Source of the DNA: Pseudomonadota bacterium
Lineage (GTDB): Bacteria > Pseudomonadota > Gammaproteobacteria > Xanthomonadales > Xanthomonadaceae
Direction: 5' to 3'
Length of the DNA: 64,000 bases
Assembly: GCA_023390905.1 (NCBI GenBank)
Contig: JAEWBY010000055.1
Coordinates: forward strand, 1 to 64,000
This document shows positions 42,977 through 51,791 of the stretch, one piece after another (position 1 is the first letter of the stretch; each line of letters opens with the position of its first letter). The notes beneath the pieces were generated by a model. That model saw nothing but the letters and a program-made list of their open reading frames with translations, ran no database searches and was not told the DNA's origin. A program made the translations under genes and the position numbers.

Positions 42977-43384
42977 TCAGGAAAAGATGCTGGAGCGCTG
43001 CGGGCGATGCGTCCAGGCCAGACCGATCAGGCAGGCGATGATCAGCACACTGTACTCCACGCCGTTGCGGCCCAGCCCCACCACGAACCAGCCTTCGGCC
43101 GCGTGCACCAGCCAGATGCCGCAGGCGTAGATCACGCAGAACACCAGCGCGATCGGCGTGACCCATCGTCCGATCGCCGGCAGCGGCGCAGCCATCACTT
43201 CGTAGAGCGTGATGAACCAGGCGATGCCGATGCCGAGTGGAATGCCGCGCGAGTCCAGGAACGCGCCGAACGGCGCCACGCCATCGGCCTGCCAGCGCGC
43301 GATGCCGTGGATGAACAGCAGGGCGGCGAGGACGCAGCGGATCCAGAGCAGGCTCTGTTGCGGCGCTTGGTTGGAGGTGGCCAT
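42977..43384 (-). CDS. DoxX-like four-helix membrane protein
   Basis: 135 residues with four predicted membrane segments (LLWIRCVLAALLFIHGIA; GIGIAWFITLYEVMAAPLPAI; VTPIALVFCVIYACGIWLVHA; VEYSVLIIACLIGLAW). IRCVLAALLFIHGIARW and LYEVMAAP fit the DoxX family. Start at MATSNQAPQQ overlaps the HIT stop by one base (TGATG). DoxX proteins have been linked to redox or sulfur-stress complexes in other bacteria; not shown here. Confidence 0.85.
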   Translation of the reverse strand: MATSNQAPQQSLLWIRCVLAALLFIHGIARWQADGVAPFGAFLDSRGIPLGIGIAWFITLYEVMAAPLPAIGRWVTPIALVFCVIYACGIWLVHAAEGWFVVGLGRNGVEYSVLIIACLIGLAWTHRPQRSSIFS

Positions 43385-43820
43385 CACGGCTCCGGGTCGA
43401 GGGTTTGCAGTCGGTTGCGCAGTGCCCGGGCCATTTCGTCCAGGCGCGCGCGCGGCGCGGGCGCGGGCAGGCCGCCGGCGTACAGACGATACAGTCCATC
43501 GCGATGCCGCCGCGGCTGCAAGTGCAGATGGACATGCGGAACTTCCTGACCGGCCGCCTCGCCGTTGGACTGCCACAGCGTCAGACCGGGCGCATCCTCC
43601 ACATCGCGCAGCGCGCGGGCGATGCGCACGGCGAGCTGCATCACCTCGGCGGCTTCGCCGTCATCCAGATCATGCACGGTCGGCACGTGCCGCTTCGGCA
43701 CCACCAGCACATGCCCGGGCTGCGGCTGGCGCAGATCCATGAAGGCCAGCACGCGATCGCCCTGCGCCACCACGCTCGCGGGCGCGCGCGCCTGGATGAT
43801 CGCGCAGAACACGCAGTCCA

Positions 43821-43821
<1 letters not shown>
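43384..43821 (-). CDS. HIT-family nucleotide hydrolase/transferase
   Basis: 145 residues. It begins CVFCAIIQARAPASVVAQ with the zinc-binding-type CxxC, and carries the histidine triad His96-x-His98-x-His100 (HVHLHLQP). Branch probably Hint/HinT-like given GHVLVVPKRHVPTVHDL. It hydrolyses purine nucleoside phosphoramidates in the family. Coupled by TGATG to the upstream SDR and downstream DoxX genes. Confidence 0.92.
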
Positions 43822-44642
<821 letters not shown>

Positions 44643-44693
44643 GAAGGCTCCGGACGAAGTCGATGCGGCGAGTTTAACGCGGGCCGGGATTGG

Positions 44694-44930
44694 GGGAGCC
44701 GGAAGCCGGAAGCCGGAAGCCGGAAGAGCATGCATGCGTTGGGCATTGCAGGCATGTCCGAAGAGTGACCGAAGATCGCCTCGCATCGATCAGCAATGCT
44801 GATCGATCTGCTCTCGGTTCGATTCACGATTCGATTTCCGATTTCCGATTTCCGATTTCCGATTTCCGATTTCCGATTTCCGGCTCCCGGCTACCGGCTG
44901 ACGGCTCACAGCTCACGGCTACCGACCACC
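44694..44930. repeat. Heptad repeat array E with central 23-bp palindrome
   Basis: Direct units gggagcc, ggaagcc x3, ggaagag at 44694-44728. The spacer contains the perfect palindrome ATCGATCAGC-aat-GCTGATCGAT at 44785-44807. Inverted block at 44820-44930: cgattca, cgattc, then 14 contiguous 7-mers, namely GATTTCC seven times (44833-44881) and ggctccc, ggctacc, ggctgac, ggctcac, agctcac, ggctacc, gaccacc. It lies between divergent genes (SDR and DedA), the only array of the five next to two start codons. Nothing else was recognised in 44643-45016. Confidence 0.9.
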
Positions 44931-45016
44931 TAGCCCCCAACCACGTTTCCCCCAACCCCGTCCACCCTCTTTCGCAGGGGATGCCAGTCATCGAGCGCCG
45001 CCTATAATCGGCCGCG

Positions 45017-47050
45017 ATGAATTCTTCCTGGTTCGACTCGCTGCTGGCCTGGATCAGCGCGCATCCGGTGGCGGCGGGCGCGGTCATCTTCGCGATTGCC
45101 TTCTGTGACGCGGTCATCGTGCTCGGGGCCATCGTGCCGGCGCTGCCGCTGCTGTTCGCCGTGGGCGTGCTGATCGGGCTGGGCGAGATCTCAGGCCCGT
45201 ACGCGCTGATCACCGCCGCGCTGGGCGCGCTGGCCGGCGATGGGATCAGCTTCTGGGTCGGGCATCGCTGGGGTCCGCGCCTGCGCGCGCACTGGCCGTT
45301 CAGCAAGTATCCGCAACTGCTCGATCGTGGCGAAACCCTGTTCCGGCGCAATGCGTTCAAGAGCATCCTGATCGCGCGCTACGTGGGGCCGATCCGGCCG
45401 TTCGTGCCCGCGGTCGCGGGCATGCTCGGGATGCCGCTCAAGCGCTACGTGCCCGCCAGCGCGCTGGCGGCGATCTCGTGGGCGGCGCTGTTCCTGCTGC
45501 CGGGCTGGGTGTTCGGCCATGCCTATGAGGCGGTGGCCGCGGTAGCCGGCCGCCTGGGCCTGGTGCTCGGCCTGTTGCTGGTCGTGCTGGCGCTGGCCTG
45601 GGCGCTGGTCCTGTACAGCTATCGATGGTTTGCCGCGCATGCCGATGCCCTGCTCGCGCGTGCGCTGGCGTGGTCGCATGCGCATCCGGTGCTGGGCCGC
45701 TATTCGGCCGCGCTGTTCGATCCGCGGCGTCGCGAATCGGTGCCGCTGGCGCTGCTGGCGATCCTGCTGCTGGCGATCGTGTGGGTGTGGTTCGCGTTCC
45801 TGATCCTGGTGATCGGCCATGGCGAACCGCTCGGTGTGGATCTGGCCGTGCACGAGATGATGCTCGCGCTGCGCAATCCGCTGGCCGATTATCCCCTCGC
45901 CGCACTGGCTTCGCTCGGCGATGAGCAGGTGCTCGCGCCGGCCTCGCTGCTGGTGTTGCTGTACCTGTGCTGGCGCAAGCGCTGGATGGCCGCGGCGCAT
46001 TGGCTGGCGGCGCTGGCGTTCGGCCTGGCGCTCACCGCATGGCTGGGCGCCTCGGTCGATATCCCCAAGCCGCCGTCGGTCACCAGCGGTTTCGGTTTTC
46101 CCTCGATCGCGGTCACGATGTCGACGATCACCTTCGGCTTCTTCGCCGTGCTGATCGCGCGCGAGCTGCCGGGCCGGCAGCGCGTGTGGCCTTATCTGGT
46201 GTCGGGCATCGTGGTGGCGCTGATCGGCTTCGCGCGCATCTACCTGGGCGCGCACTGGCTCAGCGACGTCATTGGCGGGATGCTGTTCGGCATCGTGTGG
46301 CTGCTGATTCTCGGCATCGCCTATCGCCGCCGCACGTCGCGCTCGTTCTGGATCACGCCGCTGGGCTGGCTGTTCTACGGTGCATTCGCCGCGGCCGCGC
46401 TGTGGCATGCACCGCGCAACATCGACACCATGCTCGCGCAGTTCGAAGCACCGGTGAAAGTGCGCACGCTGGCGATGGAAGGCTGGTGGCAACAGCAATG
46501 GCGCGCGCTGCCGGGCCGCCGCAACGAATTCGACGACGAACAACGCTGGCCGCTCGACATCCAGGTCGCCGGTCCGCTGCAACCGTTGCAGGCGCGGCTG
46601 GAAGCGGCCGGCTGGCGCGTGCAGCGCCAGGCCGGCTGGGAGGACACGCTCAACCTGCTCGACAACGATCTGGCGCCCGCACAGCAACCGGTGCTGCCGG
46701 CCACGCTCGACACGCGCGCCGAAAGCCTGCTGATGGTGCGCGACGGCGTGCAGCCGGGCCTGCGTTTCGCGCTGCGCCTATGGCCCGCCGACACCCTGCT
46801 GCAACCGGGCGACACGCCGTTGTGGATCGGCAGCGCGCAGGTGCTCAAGCATCAACAGGCGTTCGGGCTGGTCGGCATGTGGCGTCCCCTGCGCGAGGCC
46901 GATGCCGCCCTGCTGGCGGTCAGCGCCGCGACTTCATCGCTGGAACACCGCATCGAGACCCATCCGGCCTCGAAGCTGCCGGTGCTGCGCATCCGCACCG
47001 ATCAGGCCCCGCCGCTACGCACGCCGGCGCAACCGCCGCGCCATCGCTGA
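45017..47050 (+). CDS. DedA-PAP2-LssY three-domain membrane protein
   Basis: 677 residues, about 12-13 membrane segments. Residues 1-200 are a DedA/SNARE-associated domain (GDGISFWVGHRWG ... FLARY-type IARYVGPIRPFVPAVAGML), the family of lipid-carrier flippases. Residues about 250-465 are a PAP2 phosphatase: SGFGFPSIAVTMSTITFG carries the motif-II Ser but lacks His in the usual PSGH (here PSIA), while motif III ARIYLGAHWLSDVIGG is intact. Residues about 480-670 are an LssY C-terminal domain (NEFDDEQRWPLDIQVAG, MVRDGVQPGLRFALRLW). The combination suggests transport and dephosphorylation of a lipid-linked pyrophosphate. Its stop abuts the stop of the convergent LON gene with no base between (TGATCA). 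Confidence 0.9.
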   Translation: MNSSWFDSLLAWISAHPVAAGAVIFAIAFCDAVIVLGAIVPALPLLFAVGVLIGLGEISGPYALITAALGALAGDGISFWVGHRWGPRLRAHWPFSKYPQLLDRGETLFRRNAFKSILIARYVGPIRPFVPAVAGMLGMPLKRYVPASALAAISWAALFLLPGWVFGHAYEAVAAVAGRLGLVLGLLLVVLALAWALVLYSYRWFAAHADALLARALAWSHAHPVLGRYSAALFDPRRRESVPLALLAILLLAIVWVWFAFLILVIGHGEPLGVDLAVHEMMLALRNPLADYPLAALASLGDEQVLAPASLLVLLYLCWRKRWMAAAHWLAALAFGLALTAWLGASVDIPKPPSVTSGFGFPSIAVTMSTITFGFFAVLIARELPGRQRVWPYLVSGIVVALIGFARIYLGAHWLSDVIGGMLFGIVWLLILGIAYRRRTSRSFWITPLGWLFYGAFAAAALWHAPRNIDTMLAQFEAPVKVRTLAMEGWWQQQWRALPGRRNEFDDEQRWPLDIQVAGPLQPLQARLEAAGWRVQRQAGWEDTLNLLDNDLAPAQQPVLPATLDTRAESLLMVRDGVQPGLRFALRLWPADTLLQPGDTPLWIGSAQVLKHQQAFGLVGMWRPLREADAALLAVSAATSSLEHRIETHPASKLPVLRIRTDQAPPLRTPAQPPRHR

Positions 47051-47632
47051 TCAGGCGATCGTCGAGAGCAGGCGATCCAGTCGCCGGTGCGGATCGTCTT
47101 CCTGCAGCAGTTGGACGCGCTGCCGCGGGCTCAGTGGCAGCAGTTCGGCCAACCGCCAGCCCACCCACGCGGCACTGTCGATCTGCGCGGGCGTAATCTG
47201 CGCCAGATCGGCGCCGGCCTGTTCGAGCAGGCTCTGCAACAACGTGGACAGCAGTCCATGTTCCGGCCGCAGTTCGTCATCGGATTCGGGTTCGCACCAG
47301 CGCACCTCGCCGACCACCAGGCCGTTGTCGCGCACGCGCGTGCGCACGACCGGGAACCGGCGCGTGCCGCGCACGCGCAATGACAACAGGCCGTCGTCCC
47401 CGATATCGAAATCCTCGATCAACGCTTCGGTGCCGTAGGCCGCCGGTGCCGCCGGCTGGCCGGCTTCCTGCCCGTCGAGAATCAGGCAGACGCCGAACCC
47501 GTGCCCGTTGCGCCCGCAGTCGCGCACCAGATCCAGATAGCGGCGCTCGAACACGCGCAGGCCCAGCCGCGCGCCGGGCACGAGCACGGCATGCAGCGGA
47601 AACAGCGGAAGGGTGTCGATCGAATCCTGCAT
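47051..47632 (-). CDS. LON substrate-binding-domain protein
   Basis: 193 residues consisting of only the N-terminal (LAN/ASCH-PUA-like) domain of Lon protease: LPLFPLHAVLVPGARLGLRVFERRYLDLVRDC, FGVCLI, YGTEALIEDF. No ATPase or protease part, so it is not a Lon. Function unknown. It begins 73 bp after the mpl stop, in the same direction, and could be cotranscribed. Confidence 0.92.
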   Translation of the reverse strand: MQDSIDTLPLFPLHAVLVPGARLGLRVFERRYLDLVRDCGRNGHGFGVCLILDGQEAGQPAAPAAYGTEALIEDFDIGDDGLLSLRVRGTRRFPVVRTRVRDNGLVVGEVRWCEPESDDELRPEHGLLSTLLQSLLEQAGADLAQITPAQIDSAAWVGWRLAELLPLSPRQRVQLLQEDDPHRRLDRLLSTIA

Positions 47633-47705
47633 CGGTGTTCCGGATCACTGCGCCCCACACTGGGCAGGACGCCGTGAAGACGCCATGCAGACGCGGGCGA
47701 AGCGA

Positions 47706-49136
47706 TCAGCCCTCGCCGCGCAACGCGGCAAGGAAGCGGCGCGGCGCCCCGTCGAATCCGCCGTTGGACATGAAGACCACATGATCACCGGGGCGGGCGA
47801 TGCTCCGCAATGCGCCGATCAGCGCGTCCGCATCGTGCGCGGTGCGTGCATCCCCGCGAATGGCGGCCACGACCTTACCCGCATCCCACGGCAGTTCCGG
47901 CCGGTGCAGGAACACCACCGCATCGGCGATGTCCAGCGACGGCGCCAGCGCATCGGCATGCGCACCGAGCCGCATCGAATTGCTGCGCGGTTCCATCGCC
48001 ACCACGATGCGCGCATCGCCGACCTTCGCGCGCAGACCTTCGAGCGTGGTCTGGATGGCCGTCGGGTGATGGGCGAAATCGTCGTACAGCGTGATGCCGT
48101 CATGCGCGCCGATGATTTCCAGCCGCCGCTTGACGCTGCGGAATTCCGCCAGCGCCGGCAGCACACCCGCCACGTCCACGCCGATCGCATGCGCGGCGGC
48201 GAGCGCAGCCAGGCCGTTGAGCACGTTGTGGCGTCCGAGCATCGGCCAGTGCACTTGGCCGATCGGTTGTCCGCGATGCATCACGACGAAGGCGCTGCCA
48301 TCCTCGCGCAGCAGGCGCGCGCTCCATTCCAGCGACGCGTCGAAGCCGAAGCGCTCCACCGGCGTCCAGCAGCCCATCGCCAGCACTTCGGCCAGGCGCG
48401 CGTCCTCGCCATTGACGATCAGGCGGCCACGACGCGGCACGGTGCGCACCAAGTGATGGAACTGGCGCTGGATCGCGGCGATGTCCGGAAAGATGTCGGC
48501 GTGGTCGTATTCCAGATTGTTGAGGATCGCCACCAGCGGCCGGTAATGGACGAACTTGCTGCGCTTGTCGAAAAAAGCGGTGTCGTATTCATCGGCTTCG
48601 ACGACGAACGGGTAGCGCGCCGCGTCTTCCTCCTCTTCCGACGGCGGACGCTGCAGGACATCGGCCGACGGCGCGGACGGTGCACGTCCCACGCGTGCCG
48701 ATACGCCGAAGTCCTCGGCCACCCCGCCGATCAGGAAGCCCGGCTGGCGGCCCGCGGCTTCGAGCAGGAAGGTCAGGATCGTCGTGGTCGTCGTCTTGCC
48801 ATGCGTGCCGGCGACGGCGAGCGTGTCGCGCCCGGGCAGCACGCGTTCGGACAGCCACTGTGCGCCGGAGATGTAGCGACGCCCCTGATCCAGCACCGCT
48901 TCCACCGCCGCGTTGCCGCGCGAGAGCGCGTTGCCGATGACGATTTCTTCGCAGTCGTCGCTGATGTTCGCCGGCTCGTACCCCTGCTTCAGCGCAATGC
49001 CGAGCCGCTCCAGCTGCGTGGACATCGGCGGGTAGATCGCCTGATCGCTGCCTTCGACTTCGTGGCCGAGTTCGCGCGCCAGGGCGGCCACGCCACCCAT
49101 GAAGGTGCCGGCGATTCCCAGAATGTGGATCTTCAA
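47706..49136 (-). CDS. mpl: UDP-N-acetylmuramate:L-alanyl-gamma-D-glutamyl-meso-diaminopimelate ligase
   Basis: Peptidoglycan recycling enzyme joining the recovered tripeptide to UDP-MurNAc. 476 residues. N-terminal HILGIAGTFMGGVAALARELGHEVEGSD is the UDP-binding domain; P-loop AGTHGKTTTTTIL; VEADEYDTAFFDKRSKFVHYRP and NLEYDHADIF bind Mg and substrate; LYDDFAHHPTAIQTTLEG and AMEPRSNSMRLG are the Mpl-type C-terminal domain (distinct from MurC). Same direction as the GH5 gene upstream and the LON gene downstream. Confidence 0.96.
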   Translation of the reverse strand: MKIHILGIAGTFMGGVAALARELGHEVEGSDQAIYPPMSTQLERLGIALKQGYEPANISDDCEEIVIGNALSRGNAAVEAVLDQGRRYISGAQWLSERVLPGRDTLAVAGTHGKTTTTTILTFLLEAAGRQPGFLIGGVAEDFGVSARVGRAPSAPSADVLQRPPSEEEEDAARYPFVVEADEYDTAFFDKRSKFVHYRPLVAILNNLEYDHADIFPDIAAIQRQFHHLVRTVPRRGRLIVNGEDARLAEVLAMGCWTPVERFGFDASLEWSARLLREDGSAFVVMHRGQPIGQVHWPMLGRHNVLNGLAALAAAHAIGVDVAGVLPALAEFRSVKRRLEIIGAHDGITLYDDFAHHPTAIQTTLEGLRAKVGDARIVVAMEPRSNSMRLGAHADALAPSLDIADAVVFLHRPELPWDAGKVVAAIRGDARTAHDADALIGALRSIARPGDHVVFMSNGGFDGAPRRFLAALRGEG

Positions 49137-49196
49137 GACTTCGGTTCCGTGCGGAGCGTGGAAGCGTGCATGTTAAAGGCTGATCGCGGCGGCGCG

Positions 49197-50909
49197 CTAA
49201 CGGGCGTCCAGGCGCACCGCGTCCAGCGCCAGCGGGCCGGATTCCACCCGCAGGATCAGCGTGTTGCGACCCGGCAGCAGCTCGAATGCTGCGGACGACG
49301 CCGACGAGGCGAACGCGCCGACGGCATCGCCATTGACGACCGCCGACAAGCGGCCGTGCCCACTGCCCTGCACGCTCAGGCGGTAGCGGCCGGCGCGTTC
49401 GGCGATGAGGGTGTACTTGAGCCATTCGCCCGGGCGCAGATCGCTCACGCGCAAGCGGCCTTGTGCATCGCGTTCCAGATCGACGCCGTCGTTGCGATAG
49501 GTCTTGGCGGGATTCCAGATCAGCCAGTCGCCGCCTTCGCTGAGGTGGTGATCGGCCGGCGTGTCATCGTGGTACGCCACGCCGTCGCGGCCCATGTCGA
49601 AATCCACGGCGGCGATGCGCCCACCGCCCGCGCCGATGCGGTGTTCCTTGAACGGCACGGATTGATCCGAATGCGGTGAACGGAACAGCGCGTCGATCAC
49701 GTCCGGGTGGAAGGCGTTGTTGTCGTGGCGCACGTCATGCCGCGCGAACTGCATCAGCGCCTCCTCGGCCTCGCGCGCCGACGGCTTCGGGCCTTCGCCG
49801 CGCCAGTACGCCAGCAATTTCAGATAGCCGGGATTGGGCTGGATTTCCAGCGGATTGTTGTAGCGGATCTTCTTCAGCGGCCACCACGCCCAGCCGATGC
49901 CCTCGCCTTCGGCCAGCGCGACATTGCGCGCGAACCAGTCGTTGGAATTCTCGCCGGTCTCGCCCAGCCACAACGGGATGCCGTGCTTCTCGCGCAGTGC
50001 GAGCGCATCGGCGATGCTTTCGCGCGTGGTGACCGACCAGTACTTGTGGAAACTCAGCACGAGATTGTCATCCCACAGTCCGGCATCGAGCACGCCGCGA
50101 TAGTTGCTGCCCCAGCAGTTGCCTTCGATGACGATGATGTGGCGCGGATCGACCTCGCGGATCGCGGCGGTCGTGCGCACCAGCAACTCGCGCAGCGGCG
50201 CGTTGCCTTCTTCCTTGCAGCCGTTCCTGTCGGCGGCGTCGGCAAAGCCCCAGTTGGGCTCGTTGATGATGTCGTAGGCGCCGATGTGGGGTTCGTCCCT
50301 GTAGCGTTCGGCGAGCCTGCGCCACAACGCGATCATCTTGTCCCGGTGGCGGCGGTCTTCCCACAGCGAAGGCTTGGCCGGATCGCGATCGGCGATGGCG
50401 ATGTCGTTGCCCTGCCCGCCCGGCGCCGCATGCAGGTCGAGGATCAGGTAGAGATCGTTGGCCTTGGCCCAGCGCAGCAGTTCATCGGTGCGACGGAAGC
50501 CTTCCTCCCGCCACGTCTGCGCACCGGGTACCGGTTCCTGATCGACCGGCAGCGTATACAGCTCGTAGTGCATCGGCAGCCGGATCGAATTGAAGCCCCA
50601 GCGCGCCATCGCGTCGATGTCGGCCTTGGTGGTGTGGTTGTCCAGCCATGCCTGATGGAAGGCTTCGGCTTTTTCTTCGCCGATGAGCTCGGCGATGCGC
50701 GCGCGGATGTTGCGCTGGGTCGCCAGTTGCGGCACCTCCAGCATGTAGCCTTCCTGCAGCATCCACCCGCCCAGCCCCATCCCGCGCAGGATGACTGGCC
50801 TGCCCTGCGCATCGACGATCGCCTTGCCCTGCACGCGCAGGAAATCCCTGGCCGCGGCGGCGGGGAACACCACCACGCACAACATCAGCAGACAGACGAT
50901 CTTCTTCAT
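49197..50909 (-). CDS. Secreted GH5 endoglucanase-like enzyme with C-terminal CBM6-like module
   Basis: 570 residues. Signal peptide (MKKIVCLLMLCVVVFPAAA), then a GH5 barrel at about residues 25-390: LRGMGLGGWMLQEGY, FNSIRLPMHYELY, YLILDLHAAPGGQGNDI, the acid/base Glu in YDIINEPNWGF, and the nucleophile Glu in WLGETGENSNDW. Residues about 430-570 resemble CBM6/35 (IAAVDFDMGRDGVAYHDD, NDGVDLERD, GEWLKYTL, AGRYRLSV). Probably hydrolyses cellulose or another beta-glucan; mannan cannot be excluded. No Xps-type or TonB gene adjacent. Confidence 0.9.
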   Translation of the reverse strand: MKKIVCLLMLCVVVFPAAAARDFLRVQGKAIVDAQGRPVILRGMGLGGWMLQEGYMLEVPQLATQRNIRARIAELIGEEKAEAFHQAWLDNHTTKADIDAMARWGFNSIRLPMHYELYTLPVDQEPVPGAQTWREEGFRRTDELLRWAKANDLYLILDLHAAPGGQGNDIAIADRDPAKPSLWEDRRHRDKMIALWRRLAERYRDEPHIGAYDIINEPNWGFADAADRNGCKEEGNAPLRELLVRTTAAIREVDPRHIIVIEGNCWGSNYRGVLDAGLWDDNLVLSFHKYWSVTTRESIADALALREKHGIPLWLGETGENSNDWFARNVALAEGEGIGWAWWPLKKIRYNNPLEIQPNPGYLKLLAYWRGEGPKPSAREAEEALMQFARHDVRHDNNAFHPDVIDALFRSPHSDQSVPFKEHRIGAGGGRIAAVDFDMGRDGVAYHDDTPADHHLSEGGDWLIWNPAKTYRNDGVDLERDAQGRLRVSDLRPGEWLKYTLIAERAGRYRLSVQGSGHGRLSAVVNGDAVGAFASSASSAAFELLPGRNTLILRVESGPLALDAVRLDAR

Positions 50910-51041
50910 GCGGAGCGTTCCTCATGCGCGAAGGCGCGGGTCGTGCTGATTGTGGGGGATTGCGCGCGATGGCGGGCGCATGAGCGATCCAAGGATGGCC
51001 GCGCCCGCGCGTCGTACTCGCTTTCCGGAACCTTGAAACAG

Positions 51042-51066
51042 AAAGCCCCTCGCGAGGAGGGGCTTT
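51042..51066 (-). terminator. Terminator downstream of adk
   Basis: AAAGCCCCTC (51042-51051) pairs with GAGGGGCTTT (51057-51066), 10 bp, loop GCGAG; the minus-strand tail is CTGTTTC. It lies 24 bases after the adk stop. Confidence 0.75.
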
Positions 51067-51090
51067 CGATGCGTTGCGCCGGCGCGGGCC

Positions 51091-51669
51091 TCAGCCCACT
51101 TCCTTGGCGGGCGAGAGCGCCTCGACCAGACGGTTGAACACCTCGTCCAGCGAACCCACGCCATCGACCACCGTGAGCTGGCCGTGCTGGCGGTAGTACT
51201 CGATGACTGGTGCGGTCTGGCTGGTGTACTTGTCCAGGCGATTGCGCACGACCTCGGGCGAATCATCGTCGCGGCCTTCGGCCTTGGCACGGCCGGCGAT
51301 GCGTTCGACCAGCAGATCCGAGGGCACGTCGAGCTGGACCGCATAATCCATCGGCTGGCCGATCCGCTCGAGCAGTTGGCCCAGTGCATCGGCCTGCGCC
51401 TGGTTGCGCGGATAGCCATCGAGGATGAAACCGTTGGCGGTGTCCGGACGCGCGAAGCGATCCTCCAGCATGCCGAGCAGGATTTCATCGCTGACGAAAT
51501 CGCCGCGCGCCATGATCTCTTTCGCCTGCAGGCCTAACGGGCTGCCGGCCGCGACTTCCGCGCGCAGCAGATCACCGGTGGAGATGTGCGGAACCTGCAG
51601 GTAATCCTTGAGGCGCGCTGCCTGGGTGCCCTTGCCGGAGCCCGGCGGGCCCAGTAGAACCAATCGCAT
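51091..51669 (-). CDS. adk: Adenylate kinase (short form)
   Basis: Interconverts ATP + AMP with 2 ADP. 192 residues. P-loop GPPGSGKGTQA, AMP site HISTGDLLRAEVAAG, GFILDGYPRNQAQADAL. The LID is reduced to a short loop (ERIAGRAKAEGRDDDSPEVVRNRL) with no zinc Cys, as in the short adenylate kinases of xanthomonads and vertebrate AK1. An upstream in-frame extension was rejected. Divergent from the PPi-phosphofructokinase across about 120 bp. Confidence 0.96.
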   Translation of the reverse strand: MRLVLLGPPGSGKGTQAARLKDYLQVPHISTGDLLRAEVAAGSPLGLQAKEIMARGDFVSDEILLGMLEDRFARPDTANGFILDGYPRNQAQADALGQLLERIGQPMDYAVQLDVPSDLLVERIAGRAKAEGRDDDSPEVVRNRLDKYTSQTAPVIEYYRQHGQLTVVDGVGSLDEVFNRLVEALSPAKEVG

Positions 51670-51791
51670 TGTGTAACTCCCGGAATCAGAATTCGCCGGC
51701 GGCGCGCGGGCGGCGGTTCGTTCCGCGCCTCGCTGCACCGCGTCATCCGTGGGAAGCTTACCGCATCCAGGCAACCCGGAACGAACTCCCC

